DNA of 64,000 bases from positions 99,340 through 163,339 of the forward strand of contig CAKVEW010000005.1 in the NCBI GenBank assembly GCA_934746015.1, read 5' to 3'. A program made the position numbers and the translations under genes. The DNA comes from an uncultured Clostridium sp. Its GTDB lineage: Bacteria; Bacillota; Clostridia; Clostridiales; Clostridiaceae. Shown here in pieces: positions 9,824 through 18,198 of the stretch. The notes under the pieces were generated by a model. It worked only from the letters and a program-made list of their open reading frames with translations, did not search any database and was not told where the DNA came from. Position 1 is the stretch's first letter. Every line of letters begins with the position of its first letter.

Positions 9824-10045
9824 TTATGCAATACTCTCAATATACTTAACTGCATCTCCAACAGTTTTAATCTTCTCTACGCCTTCTACCTTTACATTGA
9901 AAGCATCTTCAATTTCCATAACTACTTGGAATAAATCCAATGAATCAGCTCCTAAATCTTCAATAAATTTAGTTTCTAATTTTACATCCTCTCCATTAAC
10001 TCCTAATTGATCAACAACGATTTCTTTAATTTTTTCAAATACCAT
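9824..10045 (-). CDS. acpP: Acyl carrier protein
   Basis: A 73-residue acidic helical protein that carries growing acyl chains on a phosphopantetheine arm. The attachment serine is Ser35 in LGADSLDLFQ. ATG 10045 is preceded by TAGGAGGAAAATGAA. Placed between fabH and fabK in the operon, consistent with the housekeeping fatty-acid ACP rather than a specialised carrier. Confidence 0.96.
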   Translation of the reverse strand: MVFEKIKEIVVDQLGVNGEDVKLETKFIEDLGADSLDLFQVVMEIEDAFNVKVEGVEKIKTVGDAVKYIESIA

Positions 10046-10057
10046 TTCATTTTCCTC

Positions 10058-11035
10058 CTAAAATTTAATTAATGCTCCAGCCCAGGTTAATCCACCACCA
10101 AAAGCTGCTAATATTATTTTATCGCCTTTATTAATAAGTCCTTTTTCTACCAATTCACTTAAAACTATTGGGATACTTGCTGCAGATGTATTACCATATC
10201 TATCAACATTTACATAAAATTTTTCTCTATCTATTTGTAACCTTCTAGCAGCTTCATCTATTATTCTCAAATTTGCTTGATGTGGAACTATATACTTAAT
10301 ATTCTTTATATCCTCATTTGCCTTATCTAGTAACTCTTTAATTATTTCTGGTAAAATTGAAACTGCAAATTTAAAAACTTCTCCACCCTTCATTTCTACA
10401 TATCTTTTTTCATCAGAATTATCAAAAGAAAAAGGTGTTTTTATTTTTAGCTCTGCTGCTACTAAGGATTTTTCACCTAAATTACCATCAGCCCCAAAAC
10501 AAGTACTTATAATTGAGTCTTCCTCTTCACATAATTCTATTACTGCAGCTCCTGCTCCATCACCAAATAATACACATGTATTTCTATCAGACCAATCAAT
10601 TATCTTAGATAAAACTTCAGCTCCGATAACTAAAGCCTTCTTTTTATCTGTTGTCTTTATTAATCCTGATGCAACTATTAAAGAATATACAAATCCTGAA
10701 CAAGCTGCTGCTATGTCAAAGGCTGCTGCATTCTTACATCCTAAAAGTCCTTGAATACTACAAGCAGTTGATGGCATTAATTTATCTGGTGAAGTAGTTG
10801 CAACAATTATTAAATCTATATCCTTTTCACTACATTTACTATTTCTTAAAGCATTAAGTGCTGCCTTATATGCTAAATCAACAGTTCCTTCTCCAGTTGA
10901 TACTCTTCTTTCTCTTATACCAGTTCTTTTTACTATCCATTCATCTGTGGTTTCAACTATAGATTCTAAATTTTTATTTGTAACTATATTATCTGGACAA
11001 TAATGGCCAATTCCAAGTATTCTAACTCCTCTCAT
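10058..11035 (-). CDS. fabH: Beta-ketoacyl-ACP synthase III
   Basis: A 325-residue initiating condensing enzyme joining an acyl-CoA primer to malonyl-ACP. The triad is C112 in AACSGFVYS, H252 in PHQANLRI and N282 in YGNTSAAS. I chose ATG 11035 (AGAGGCG upstream, N-terminus MRGVRILGIG); starting at 11059 would add eight residues without a ribosome binding site. It follows bioY by 68 bp with no terminator between them, so it is read as part of the same operon. Primer preference (straight or branched) cannot be judged from sequence. Confidence 0.95.
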   Translation of the reverse strand: MRGVRILGIGHYCPDNIVTNKNLESIVETTDEWIVKRTGIRERRVSTGEGTVDLAYKAALNALRNSKCSEKDIDLIIVATTSPDKLMPSTACSIQGLLGCKNAAAFDIAAACSGFVYSLIVASGLIKTTDKKKALVIGAEVLSKIIDWSDRNTCVLFGDGAGAAVIELCEEEDSIISTCFGADGNLGEKSLVAAELKIKTPFSFDNSDEKRYVEMKGGEVFKFAVSILPEIIKELLDKANEDIKNIKYIVPHQANLRIIDEAARRLQIDREKFYVNVDRYGNTSAASIPIVLSELVEKGLINKGDKIILAAFGGGLTWAGALIKF

Positions 11036-11103
11036 TATTCGCCTCTTTCTGAAATACAAAAATTTCTAATTATACTTCTCTATTTTCAAAACAAATTATT
11101 ATA

Positions 11104-11655
11104 CTAAACAGATAAATTTAATTTTATTGTATTAACTACTCTCGTACCTACTAAAGCTGTTATTATTGATTTCATCAAGTCTCCTGGAAGAGTTAATAAA
11201 AATCCATTGTAGATTGCTAAACTTATAGTCATATTTATTCCTAAATAGAATTTACTAATTAGGTAAAAATAAGTTACTCCAATAAGATAAATAAATATAA
11301 TACCTAAAAAATTTGCTAAAAGTAAATTTTTAAAGCTATTCTTCTTTTTTTCTACTATTCTTCCAATAATATATGCTGCTATTATCAATCCAATTAAATA
11401 ACCAAATGTCGGTTGAAATATATACTGTGGGCCTCCCCCCTTAGTAAATACAGGAATGCCTATAAGTCCTATAAGAATGTATAATAATTGCGATAATGCT
11501 CCTTTCTTTGCACCAAGAATAATTCCACTCATACTACTAAAGAAAAATTGCATTGTAAAAGGAACATAGGGTATCGGTATACTAATAAAGGCTCCAATAG
11601 CTGTAAGAGCTACAAAAATTGATATCAATACCTTATCCCTTATTGTAAGATTCAC
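11104..11655 (-). CDS. bioY: Biotin transporter substrate-binding subunit BioY
   Basis: A 183-residue integral membrane protein with about six hydrophobic segments and BioY signatures: PIPYVPFTMQ near the N-terminus, QLLYILIGLIGIPVF, and GGGPQYIFQPTFGYLIG. BioY is the S-component of an energy-coupling-factor transporter and captures biotin; the EcfAA'T module is not in the window. The GTG at 11655 is the likely start because AAGGAGGTGATGTA precedes it; an earlier TTG falls inside the operator. It is the first gene of the fab-acc operon, tying biotin uptake to the biotin-dependent first step. Confidence 0.92.
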   Translation of the reverse strand: MNLTIRDKVLISIFVALTAIGAFISIPIPYVPFTMQFFFSSMSGIILGAKKGALSQLLYILIGLIGIPVFTKGGGPQYIFQPTFGYLIGLIIAAYIIGRIVEKKKNSFKNLLLANFLGIIFIYLIGVTYFYLISKFYLGINMTISLAIYNGFLLTLPGDLMKSIITALVGTRVVNTIKLNLSV

Positions 11656-11671
11656 TACATCACCTCCTTCA

Positions 11672-11694
11672 AATATTTTGACTATCAAAATATT
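11672..11694 (-). promoter_or_regulatory. FabT-like operator of the bioY-fab-acc operon
   Basis: Core TTTGACTATCAAA lies in a 23-bp near-perfect palindrome. This matches the TTTGA-N3-TCAAA pattern of FabT (MarR family) operators known from streptococci and lactococci. It lies between the predicted -10 box and the GTG of bioY, over the expected transcription start, so a bound repressor would block initiation. No MarR-family gene is in the window. Confidence 0.7.
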
Positions 11695-11700
11695 AGTATC

Positions 11701-11729
11701 ATAATAATATTATTTCTTTATTTTGTCAA
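11701..11729 (-). promoter_or_regulatory. Promoter of the bioY-fab-acc operon
   Basis: On the minus strand a perfect -35 TTGACA (11724-11729) is followed after 17 bases by -10 TATTAT (11701-11706). The FabT-like palindrome begins 7 bases further on. Strong sigma-A promoter prediction. Confidence 0.75.
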
Positions 11730-11754
11730 TATTCAAATTATTTTTTATAGTTAT

Positions 11755-11790
11755 TGTATTTTTGAAATTTATAGATTATACTGTTAAATA
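11755..11790 (+). promoter_or_regulatory. Promoter of the FabK-like gene
   Basis: Two overlapping sigma-A readings are possible: TTGTAT (11755-11760) with TATACT (11778-11783), or TTGAAA (11762-11767) with TAAATA (11785-11790), both with 17-base spacing. Either places the start near the downstream FabT-like operator. Confidence 0.55.
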
Positions 11791-11791
11791 T

Positions 11792-11808
11792 ATTTTGATA
11801 ATCAAAGT
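11792..11808 (+). promoter_or_regulatory. FabT-like operator of the FabK-like gene
   Basis: ATTTTGATAATCAAAGT with the core TTTGATAATCAAA, the same pattern as the palindrome on the bioY side about 100 bp away. Two divergent transcripts therefore appear to share one lipid-responsive repressor. Confidence 0.7.
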
Positions 11809-11836
11809 AATTTTGTAGTATGAAAGGAGTAAATTT

Positions 11837-12895
11837 ATGAATATAAATCCATTAAAAATAGGAGATTTAGTTGCTAAAATCCCAATAATTCAAGGTGGTA
11901 TGGGTGTTGGTGTATCTTTATCAAATCTAGCTGGTAATGTTTCAAAGCATGGTGCAATCGGTGTAGTATCAGCTGCCCATCCAGGCTATCTTGAGGATGA
12001 TTTTGAAAGTAATACATTAGCAGCTAACTTAAGAGGTTTAACTAAACATATTAAAAAAGCAAAAGAAATAAGCAAAAATGGAATTATTGCTGTTAATGTT
12101 ATGGTTGCAATGAATAATTATATTGAACATGTAAAAACTGCTATAGATGCAGGCGCAGATATGATAATTTCAGGTGCTGGATTACCTTTAAATTTACCAG
12201 AAATAACAAAAGGTAGCTCTATTAAAATAGCTCCAATTGTCTCTTCTTCTAAAGCTGCAAAAATAGTACTTTCCTATTGGAAAAAGCACTTCAATAGAAC
12301 AGCTGATGCAATAATAGTTGAAGGCCCTATGGCTGGAGGACACCTAGGTTTTAAAAAAGATAAAATAGAAGATGAAACAAATGTTTTTGATAAAAATGTT
12401 CAAAGTGTAATAGAAGAAGTCAAAAATTTTGAAGCTGAGTTTAACAAAACTATCCCAGTTGTTGTAGCAGGTGGAGTATTTACTCACGAAGATATGATTA
12501 AATATTTAGAACTGGGTGCTAGTGGAGTTCAAGTTGCAACTCAATTTGTAGCAACTCATGAGTGTGATGCTCACATAAACTTTAAAAATGCCTTTGTAAA
12601 TTGTAAAAAAGAAGATATTGAACTTACTATAAGTCCAGTTGGTATGCCAGGAAGAGCTATTAAAAACAAATTAACAGAAACATTAAAAACTCAAAAAGTC
12701 AAAATAACTAAATGTTATAACTGCTTAATTCCTTGTAATCCTGCTAGCACGCCTTATTGCATCAGCTCTGCACTAATAAAAGCTGTTAAAGGTGATGTGG
12801 AAAATGGATTAGTTTTTTGTGGTGCTAATGCTTATAGAATAAATAAAATATCTTCTGTTGAAGAAATACTTAATAAGCTTATGAATATAAAATAA
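11837..12895 (+). CDS. FabK/nitronate monooxygenase-like flavoprotein with C-terminal Cys cluster
   Basis: A 352-residue TIM-barrel flavoprotein related to FabK and 2-nitropropane dioxygenase: IIQGGMGVGVS (17-27), the FMN and active-site segment GPMAGGHLG with H169 (163-171), AGGVF (211-215) and GASGVQVATQF (228-238). A C-terminal insertion carries C293, C296, C300 and C308, absent from the operon FabK; it could bind a metal or Fe-S cluster. ATG 11837 has GAAAGGAG upstream. A FabT-like operator in front suggests a lipid-related role, for example a second enoyl reductase, but nitronate oxidation cannot be excluded. Family sure, reaction uncertain. Confidence 0.82.
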   Translation: MNINPLKIGDLVAKIPIIQGGMGVGVSLSNLAGNVSKHGAIGVVSAAHPGYLEDDFESNTLAANLRGLTKHIKKAKEISKNGIIAVNVMVAMNNYIEHVKTAIDAGADMIISGAGLPLNLPEITKGSSIKIAPIVSSSKAAKIVLSYWKKHFNRTADAIIVEGPMAGGHLGFKKDKIEDETNVFDKNVQSVIEEVKNFEAEFNKTIPVVVAGGVFTHEDMIKYLELGASGVQVATQFVATHECDAHINFKNAFVNCKKEDIELTISPVGMPGRAIKNKLTETLKTQKVKITKCYNCLIPCNPASTPYCISSALIKAVKGDVENGLVFCGANAYRINKISSVEEILNKLMNIK

Positions 12896-12924
12896 AATTT
12901 GGACCATTTTAAATTTCTAAATAA

Positions 12925-12981
12925 AAAATGTAAAATTATTTTAGAAGGGTCTTATGAATTTTCTAATTAATTTTACATTTT
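12925..12981 (+). terminator. Hairpin after the FabK-like gene
   Basis: AAAATGTAAAATTA (12925-12938) pairs perfectly with TAATTTTACATTTT (12968-12981). It lies between the convergent FabK-like and AraC genes and could work in both directions. Confidence 0.6.
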
Positions 12982-13010
12982 ATTATTTATTTTATATACA
13001 CTATATGAAC

Positions 13011-13883
13011 TTAAAAATTATTTATATTATACATATTTTTAAAATCATTTGGTGCTACTCCATATTCTTTTTTGAAGGCTCTATAAAAACTTGAATAATC
13101 ATTAAATCCAAAGATTAAATAAGCTTCACCAATTGCAATGTTACTTAAAATAGCATTTTTACATTCTGATAACCTTTTCTTAATAATGTATCTATGAATA
13201 GATACCCCTGTATTTTTCTTAAATAAATGACAAATATAATACTTGCTTAAGTAAAACTCATTAGCCAGTTTATCTAAAGACAAATCTTCATCTAAATGTT
13301 CTTCTATATAATTAATAATACTTTGATATAAATCTATATCCTCTTTAACTATATATAAGTTATTCTGTTCATAAACAATTCTATTTAAATATAGCAATAA
13401 ATCATTTACACAAATTGAAATTTTAGTATCTCTTCCAAATCTATCAGAATTCATCTCCTCAATTAATTGAAATATCTTAGACTGTGTTGTGTTAAAGGTG
13501 ATTATATCATTATGAAATATATACTTCTTTTTATTATTAACAAAACTTATTAAATATCCATAATCTTTGGAGATTCCTAATAATTTATTTAAATACTCCT
13601 CACTTATCCAAAATACAAATCTACTATATAAATTCTTACTATTTATTATAGGATAGTGAGATAAATTAGGTGGTACTAAAATCATATCTCCTTTTTTTAA
13701 TTTATACCTCTCCATATCAATAACAATATCTACATCCCCTTCTAAAAATAAATAGAATTCATAATAATTATGTCTATGGGATTCTACCTTAGATGGATTG
13801 GAATCACTATAATAATACAACTCAAAGTCCTCTGAAAACATATACTGTCTCTTTGTGAACTCAGTTTTTAAATTTTTCTTCAT
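13011..13883 (-). CDS. AraC-family regulator of the glucuronate genes
   Basis: A 290-residue regulator. Residues 15-110 look like a cupin sugar-sensing domain (SHRHNYYEFYLFLEGDVDIVI and GDMILVPPNLSHYP regions); residues 185-290 are the two-helix-turn-helix AraC DNA-binding domain ending in GFNDYSSFYRAFKKEYGVAPNDF. ATG 13883 is preceded by AAAGGAGGTAG. It is divergent from uxuA-uxuB-uxaC, so activation of that operon by glucuronate or an intermediate is the natural inference. Candidate operator repeats lie in between. Confidence 0.88.
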   Translation of the reverse strand: MKKNLKTEFTKRQYMFSEDFELYYYSDSNPSKVESHRHNYYEFYLFLEGDVDIVIDMERYKLKKGDMILVPPNLSHYPIINSKNLYSRFVFWISEEYLNKLLGISKDYGYLISFVNNKKKYIFHNDIITFNTTQSKIFQLIEEMNSDRFGRDTKISICVNDLLLYLNRIVYEQNNLYIVKEDIDLYQSIINYIEEHLDEDLSLDKLANEFYLSKYYICHLFKKNTGVSIHRYIIKKRLSECKNAILSNIAIGEAYLIFGFNDYSSFYRAFKKEYGVAPNDFKNMYNINNF

Positions 13884-13915
13884 AGCTACCTCCTTTCATT
13901 GAATTTACCATAAAA

Positions 13916-13942
13916 GAACAACTTTTACAATGTATAGAACAA
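13916..13942 (+). promoter_or_regulatory. Direct repeat, candidate AraC half-sites
   Basis: AGAACAA occurs twice, with the GAACAA parts at 13916-13921 and 13937-13942, 21 bp (two helical turns) apart, in the intergenic region between the AraC gene and uxuA. Direct half-sites at this spacing are typical for AraC dimers. Confidence 0.4.
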
Positions 13943-14021
13943 TAGATTCAATTGGTTTTCTTATAGGAATATTTAATAATAAAATAATAAAATACATTTT
14001 TTAAAAGGAGGATTAGTTATT

Positions 14022-15092
14022 ATGGAAATGACATTAAGATGGTTTGGTTCAAAATTTGATACAGTTACATTAAAGCAAATTAGGCAAATCCCTGGAGTTA
14101 CTGGAGTTATAACTACTTTATACGACACACTTCCTGGTGAAATATGGAGTATAGAAAGAATTCGTGAGATGAAGGATGAAGTTGAAGCTTCTGGTCTTCA
14201 TATATCAGGAATTGAAAGCGTTAATATTCATGATTCAATTAAAATTGGTTCTAAAGATAGGGACATTTATATTGATAATTATATAAAAACCCTTGAAAAC
14301 CTTGGAAAAGAAGACATACATTTAGTCTGCTATAATTTTATGCCTGTATTTGATTGGACACGTACAGAACTTGCTAGATTACGAAGTGATGGATCAACTG
14401 TTCTTGCTTATAACCAAGATGTTATAGATGCTTTAAATCCAGAAGATATGTTTAATCATATTTCTAATGATTCAAATGGAACAGTTTTACCTGGCTGGGA
14501 ACCTGAGCGTATGTTCAAAATTAAAGATTTATTTGAATTATATAAAGATGTAAATGAGAAAAAGTTATTTGAGAACTTGGAATATTTCTTAAAGAAAATT
14601 ATGCCTGTATGTAATAAATATAACATTAATATGGCAATACATCCTGATGACCCTGCATGGAGTGTATTTGGACTTCCTCGTATAATCAATAATAAAAAGA
14701 ATATTTTACGTATGCTTAATAGGGTAGATGATTCACATAATGGTGTTACATTTTGCTCTGGTTCCTATGGAACTAATCAAAAAAATGATTTACCTGATAT
14801 GATTCGTTCATTGAAAGGGAGAATACACTTTGCCCATGTTAGAAATTTAAGATTTAATTCACCGACTGACTTTGAAGAATCTGCTCATCTTTCATCTGAT
14901 GGATCTTTTGATATGTATGAAATAATTAAGGCTTTATATGAAATTGGCTTTAATGGCCCTATTCGTCCTGATCATGGTCGAATGATATGGGATGAAGTAG
15001 CAATGCCTGGATATGGCTTATATGACAGAGCACTTGGGGCTACTTATTTAAATGGCCTCTTAGAAGCTATTGAAAAAGGAGATAAAAAATGA
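14022..15092 (+). CDS. uxuA: Mannonate dehydratase
   Basis: A 356-residue TIM-barrel metalloenzyme that dehydrates D-mannonate to 2-keto-3-deoxygluconate. Characteristic segments: MTLRWFGSKFDTVTL at the N-terminus, MAIHPDDPAWSVFGLPRI (about 205-222), and HVRNLRF with RPDHGRMIWDE near the C-terminus, which supply His and Asp metal ligands. ATG 14022 follows AAAGGAGGATTAG. The last four bases overlap uxuB. Together with UxuB and UxaC this completes D-glucuronate to KDG; KDG kinase and aldolase are not in the window. Confidence 0.95.
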   Translation: MEMTLRWFGSKFDTVTLKQIRQIPGVTGVITTLYDTLPGEIWSIERIREMKDEVEASGLHISGIESVNIHDSIKIGSKDRDIYIDNYIKTLENLGKEDIHLVCYNFMPVFDWTRTELARLRSDGSTVLAYNQDVIDALNPEDMFNHISNDSNGTVLPGWEPERMFKIKDLFELYKDVNEKKLFENLEYFLKKIMPVCNKYNINMAIHPDDPAWSVFGLPRIINNKKNILRMLNRVDDSHNGVTFCSGSYGTNQKNDLPDMIRSLKGRIHFAHVRNLRFNSPTDFEESAHLSSDGSFDMYEIIKALYEIGFNGPIRPDHGRMIWDEVAMPGYGLYDRALGATYLNGLLEAIEKGDKK

Positions 15093-16699
15093 AATTAAAT
15101 GAAATGGGAGTATCTAATAGAGAATATTTAACAAACCTTGGATATAGCCTTCCTAATTACCCTAGAGAAAAGATTATAAAAAACACAAAAGAAAATCCTA
15201 AATGGATACATTTCGGTGCTGGAAATATATTTCGTGGATTTCAAGCAAATATTGTACAAAACCTTTTAAATAATGGAATCATTGATACTGGTCTTATTGT
15301 AGCTGAAGGATATGACTATGAAATTATAGATAGGATTAATAAACCCAATGATAATTACAGCATTCTAGTTACCTTAAAATCAAATGGTGATATTAATAAA
15401 ACTATAATAGGAAGTATCGCTGAATCCTTAATAGTTGATGCAGAAAATGAAAATGATTTTAATAGATTAAAAGAAATATTCAAAAAGGATTCTCTTCAAA
15501 TAGCAAGTTTTACAATTACAGAAAAGGGTTATAGCTTAATAGATGGGCACGGTAATATTCTCCCATCAATCTTAAAAGATATAAATGACGGCCCAGAAAA
15601 ACCAGGAAGTTATATTGGCAAAATACTATCCCTCCTCTACACCCGCTATAATTCAAGCGAAAAACCAATTTCTATGGTAAGTATGGATAACTGCTCAAAT
15701 AACGGAAAGATATTTCATAATTCCCTACTTAAATTAGCTAATAAATGGTGTGAAGCTAAATTCGTTGAAAAGGAATTTATTAATTACATTAACAATAAAA
15801 ATAAAGTTTCATTTCCCTGGACTATGATTGATAAAATAACACCACGTCCATCTATTTCTATTGAATCACTTTTAAAAGAGGATGGATTTGAAGATATTGA
15901 AGCTATAATAACAAAGAAAAATACCTTTATTGCTCCCTTTGTAAATACAGAGGAATGTGAATATTTAGTTATAGAAGATTCCTTTCCAAATAATCGTCCT
16001 CCCCTTGAAAAAGCTGGTGTAATATTTACTACAAGAGAAAATGTAGGGAAAGTAGAAAAAATGAAAGTTTGCACATGTTTAAATCCACTTCACACAGCTC
16101 TTGCAATATTTGGATGCTTACTAAACTATAATTTTATTTCTCAGGAAATGAAAAATATATTATTAAGAAAATTAGTTGAATATATTGGATATAATGAGGG
16201 GCTCCCTGTAGTAGTAGATCCAGGTATAATAAATCCAAAAGAGTTTATTGATACAGTATTAAATGTAAGACTTCCCAATCCTTTTATCCCTGATACTCCA
16301 GCGAGAATTGCTACGGATACTTCTCTGAAACTATCAATTCGTTTTGGAGAAACAATAAGAGCTTATAGTACTTCTAAGGATTTAGATGTTTCTGATTTAA
16401 AGTTTATCCCTTTAGTATTTGCTGGATGGCTTCGTTATCTTATGGCAATAGATGATAATGGAAATGATTTTGAATTAAGTCCTGATCCAATGCTAAATCA
16501 GTTAACCTCAATTATGTCTTCTATTAAACTTGGTGTTAATAAAAACCCTGAAGAAATATTAAAACCTATCCTTCAAGATGAAAAAATTTTTGGAGTAGAT
16601 CTATATAAAGTAAATCTAGCCAATACTGTATGTAATTATTTTAGAGAAATGGTATCTGGAGTAGGTGCAGTAAAGGCTACATTAGAAAAATATCTATAA
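15089..16699 (+). CDS. uxuB: Fructuronate reductase (mannitol dehydrogenase family)
   Basis: A 536-residue NAD-dependent long-chain polyol dehydrogenase that reduces D-fructuronate to D-mannonate. The N-terminal Rossmann part has HFGAGNIFRGF (about 42-52) and the family's VSMDNCSNNGK segment; the C-terminal helical domain has MVDKITPRP-like MIDKITPRP and FVNTEECEYLVIED. It is slightly longer than E. coli UxuB (about 486). ATG 15089 overlaps the uxuA stop (ATGA), so they are coupled. Tagaturonate reductase is the alternative in this family; uxuA next door favours fructuronate. Confidence 0.92.
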   Translation: MKLNEMGVSNREYLTNLGYSLPNYPREKIIKNTKENPKWIHFGAGNIFRGFQANIVQNLLNNGIIDTGLIVAEGYDYEIIDRINKPNDNYSILVTLKSNGDINKTIIGSIAESLIVDAENENDFNRLKEIFKKDSLQIASFTITEKGYSLIDGHGNILPSILKDINDGPEKPGSYIGKILSLLYTRYNSSEKPISMVSMDNCSNNGKIFHNSLLKLANKWCEAKFVEKEFINYINNKNKVSFPWTMIDKITPRPSISIESLLKEDGFEDIEAIITKKNTFIAPFVNTEECEYLVIEDSFPNNRPPLEKAGVIFTTRENVGKVEKMKVCTCLNPLHTALAIFGCLLNYNFISQEMKNILLRKLVEYIGYNEGLPVVVDPGIINPKEFIDTVLNVRLPNPFIPDTPARIATDTSLKLSIRFGETIRAYSTSKDLDVSDLKFIPLVFAGWLRYLMAIDDNGNDFELSPDPMLNQLTSIMSSIKLGVNKNPEEILKPILQDEKIFGVDLYKVNLANTVCNYFREMVSGVGAVKATLEKYL

Positions 16700-16709
16700 G
16701 GAGATTATT

Positions 16710-18113
16710 ATGAAAGCTTTTATTAATGAAGATTTTTTATTACAATCTACAACTGCTAAAGCATTATATAAAAACTATGCCAGTAAAATGCCAATTATTG
16801 ATTATCATAATCATTTAAATCCAAAAGATATCTATGAAGATAAAATATATAATAACTTAGCAGAAATCTGGCTTGAAGAAGATCATTACAAATGGCGTGC
16901 TATGCGTGCATATGGAATTAATGAAGATACTATAACTGGTAACACTTTACCCTATGATAAATTTCTAGCTTGGTCAGAAACTGTTCAAAATTTAATTGGA
17001 AATCCCCTTTACCATTGGACTCATCTAGAACTTAAGAATTACTTTGAAATTGATAGTATCCTAACTCCTGATACTTCTAATATGATATGGAAAAAATGTA
17101 ATGAAAAACTGAATTCACCTAACTATTCAATTCGTAATCTTCTTAAAATGCAGAATATAGAAGTACTATGTACTACAGATGATCCAATTGATAGTTTAGA
17201 ATATCATAAAAAGCTTAAAGATGAAAATTTTCAAATAAGAGTCTTCCCTACCTTTCGTCCTGATAAGGCATTAGATATTGAAAAAGGTGATTTTAACATC
17301 TATATCCAAAAATTAAGCGAAGTAAATAAAAAAGATATAACAAGTATTCATGCCTTAATTGAAACATTAAAAAAGAGACTTTTATATTTTATAGATAATG
17401 GTTGCTTTATTAGTGACCATAGCATAGAAAATAATTTTTCTGTATCAGCCTATGAAGAAGAAGTTAATGATATTTTTAAAAATAGACTATCAGGAATAAA
17501 ACTTACTACTAATGAATGTGCAAAATATCGTGGATTCTTATTAAAAAAATTAGGATATGAATACCATAAGCACAATATAACTATGCAATTGCATATAGGT
17601 GCTCTTAGAGATAACTCTACACGTATATTAAAAAATGTAGGTTCTAATTCAGGAATAGATAGTATTAATGATTTTAATTACGCTAAAGATCTTAGCGAAC
17701 TATTAAATTCTCTTGATATTACTAATGAACTTCCAAAAACAATATTATTTTGCTTAAATCCAAAAGATTTAAATATGTTATCTACTATGTGTGGTAATTT
17801 TCAAAGTAATGATAAAGAAATTAAAGGGAAAATACAACTTGGAGCTCCATGGTGGTTTTCTGATAATAAACTAGGAATTGAAAATCACATAGATATACTA
17901 TCTTCTACTGGTATGCTTTCTACATTTATTGGTATGCTTACTGACTCTAGAAGTTTTTTATCTTTTCCAAGGCATGAATACTTTAGAAGAATTTTATGTA
18001 ATAAAATTGGCTTATTAGTAGATAATGGAGAATATCCATGTGACTTTGATTATCTAGGAAAACTAATAGAAAACATTTGTTACTATAATGCTAAAAATTA
18101 TTTTAACTTATAA
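16710..18113 (+). CDS. uxaC: Glucuronate isomerase
   Basis: A 467-residue amidohydrolase-fold isomerase converting D-glucuronate to D-fructuronate, the entry step. Visible: IIDYHNHLNP (about 19-28) with the HxH metal motif, YHKWRAMR-like HYKWRAMRAYG, and the C-terminal DSRSFLSFPRHEYFRRILC. Length is the family norm (about 470). ATG 16710 has AAGGAG upstream and follows uxuB by 10 bp. UxaC enzymes can also act on galacturonate, but no uxaA or uxaB is present, so glucuronate is the likely substrate. No transporter is adjacent. Confidence 0.95.
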   Translation: MKAFINEDFLLQSTTAKALYKNYASKMPIIDYHNHLNPKDIYEDKIYNNLAEIWLEEDHYKWRAMRAYGINEDTITGNTLPYDKFLAWSETVQNLIGNPLYHWTHLELKNYFEIDSILTPDTSNMIWKKCNEKLNSPNYSIRNLLKMQNIEVLCTTDDPIDSLEYHKKLKDENFQIRVFPTFRPDKALDIEKGDFNIYIQKLSEVNKKDITSIHALIETLKKRLLYFIDNGCFISDHSIENNFSVSAYEEEVNDIFKNRLSGIKLTTNECAKYRGFLLKKLGYEYHKHNITMQLHIGALRDNSTRILKNVGSNSGIDSINDFNYAKDLSELLNSLDITNELPKTILFCLNPKDLNMLSTMCGNFQSNDKEIKGKIQLGAPWWFSDNKLGIENHIDILSSTGMLSTFIGMLTDSRSFLSFPRHEYFRRILCNKIGLLVDNGEYPCDFDYLGKLIENICYYNAKNYFNL

Positions 18114-18198
18114 GAATAGAGTTAAACCCAGATATTTACATAGGATTTATAGTTTTATATAATTAATATATATATACATTATTTAGGAGGATCTTTAT

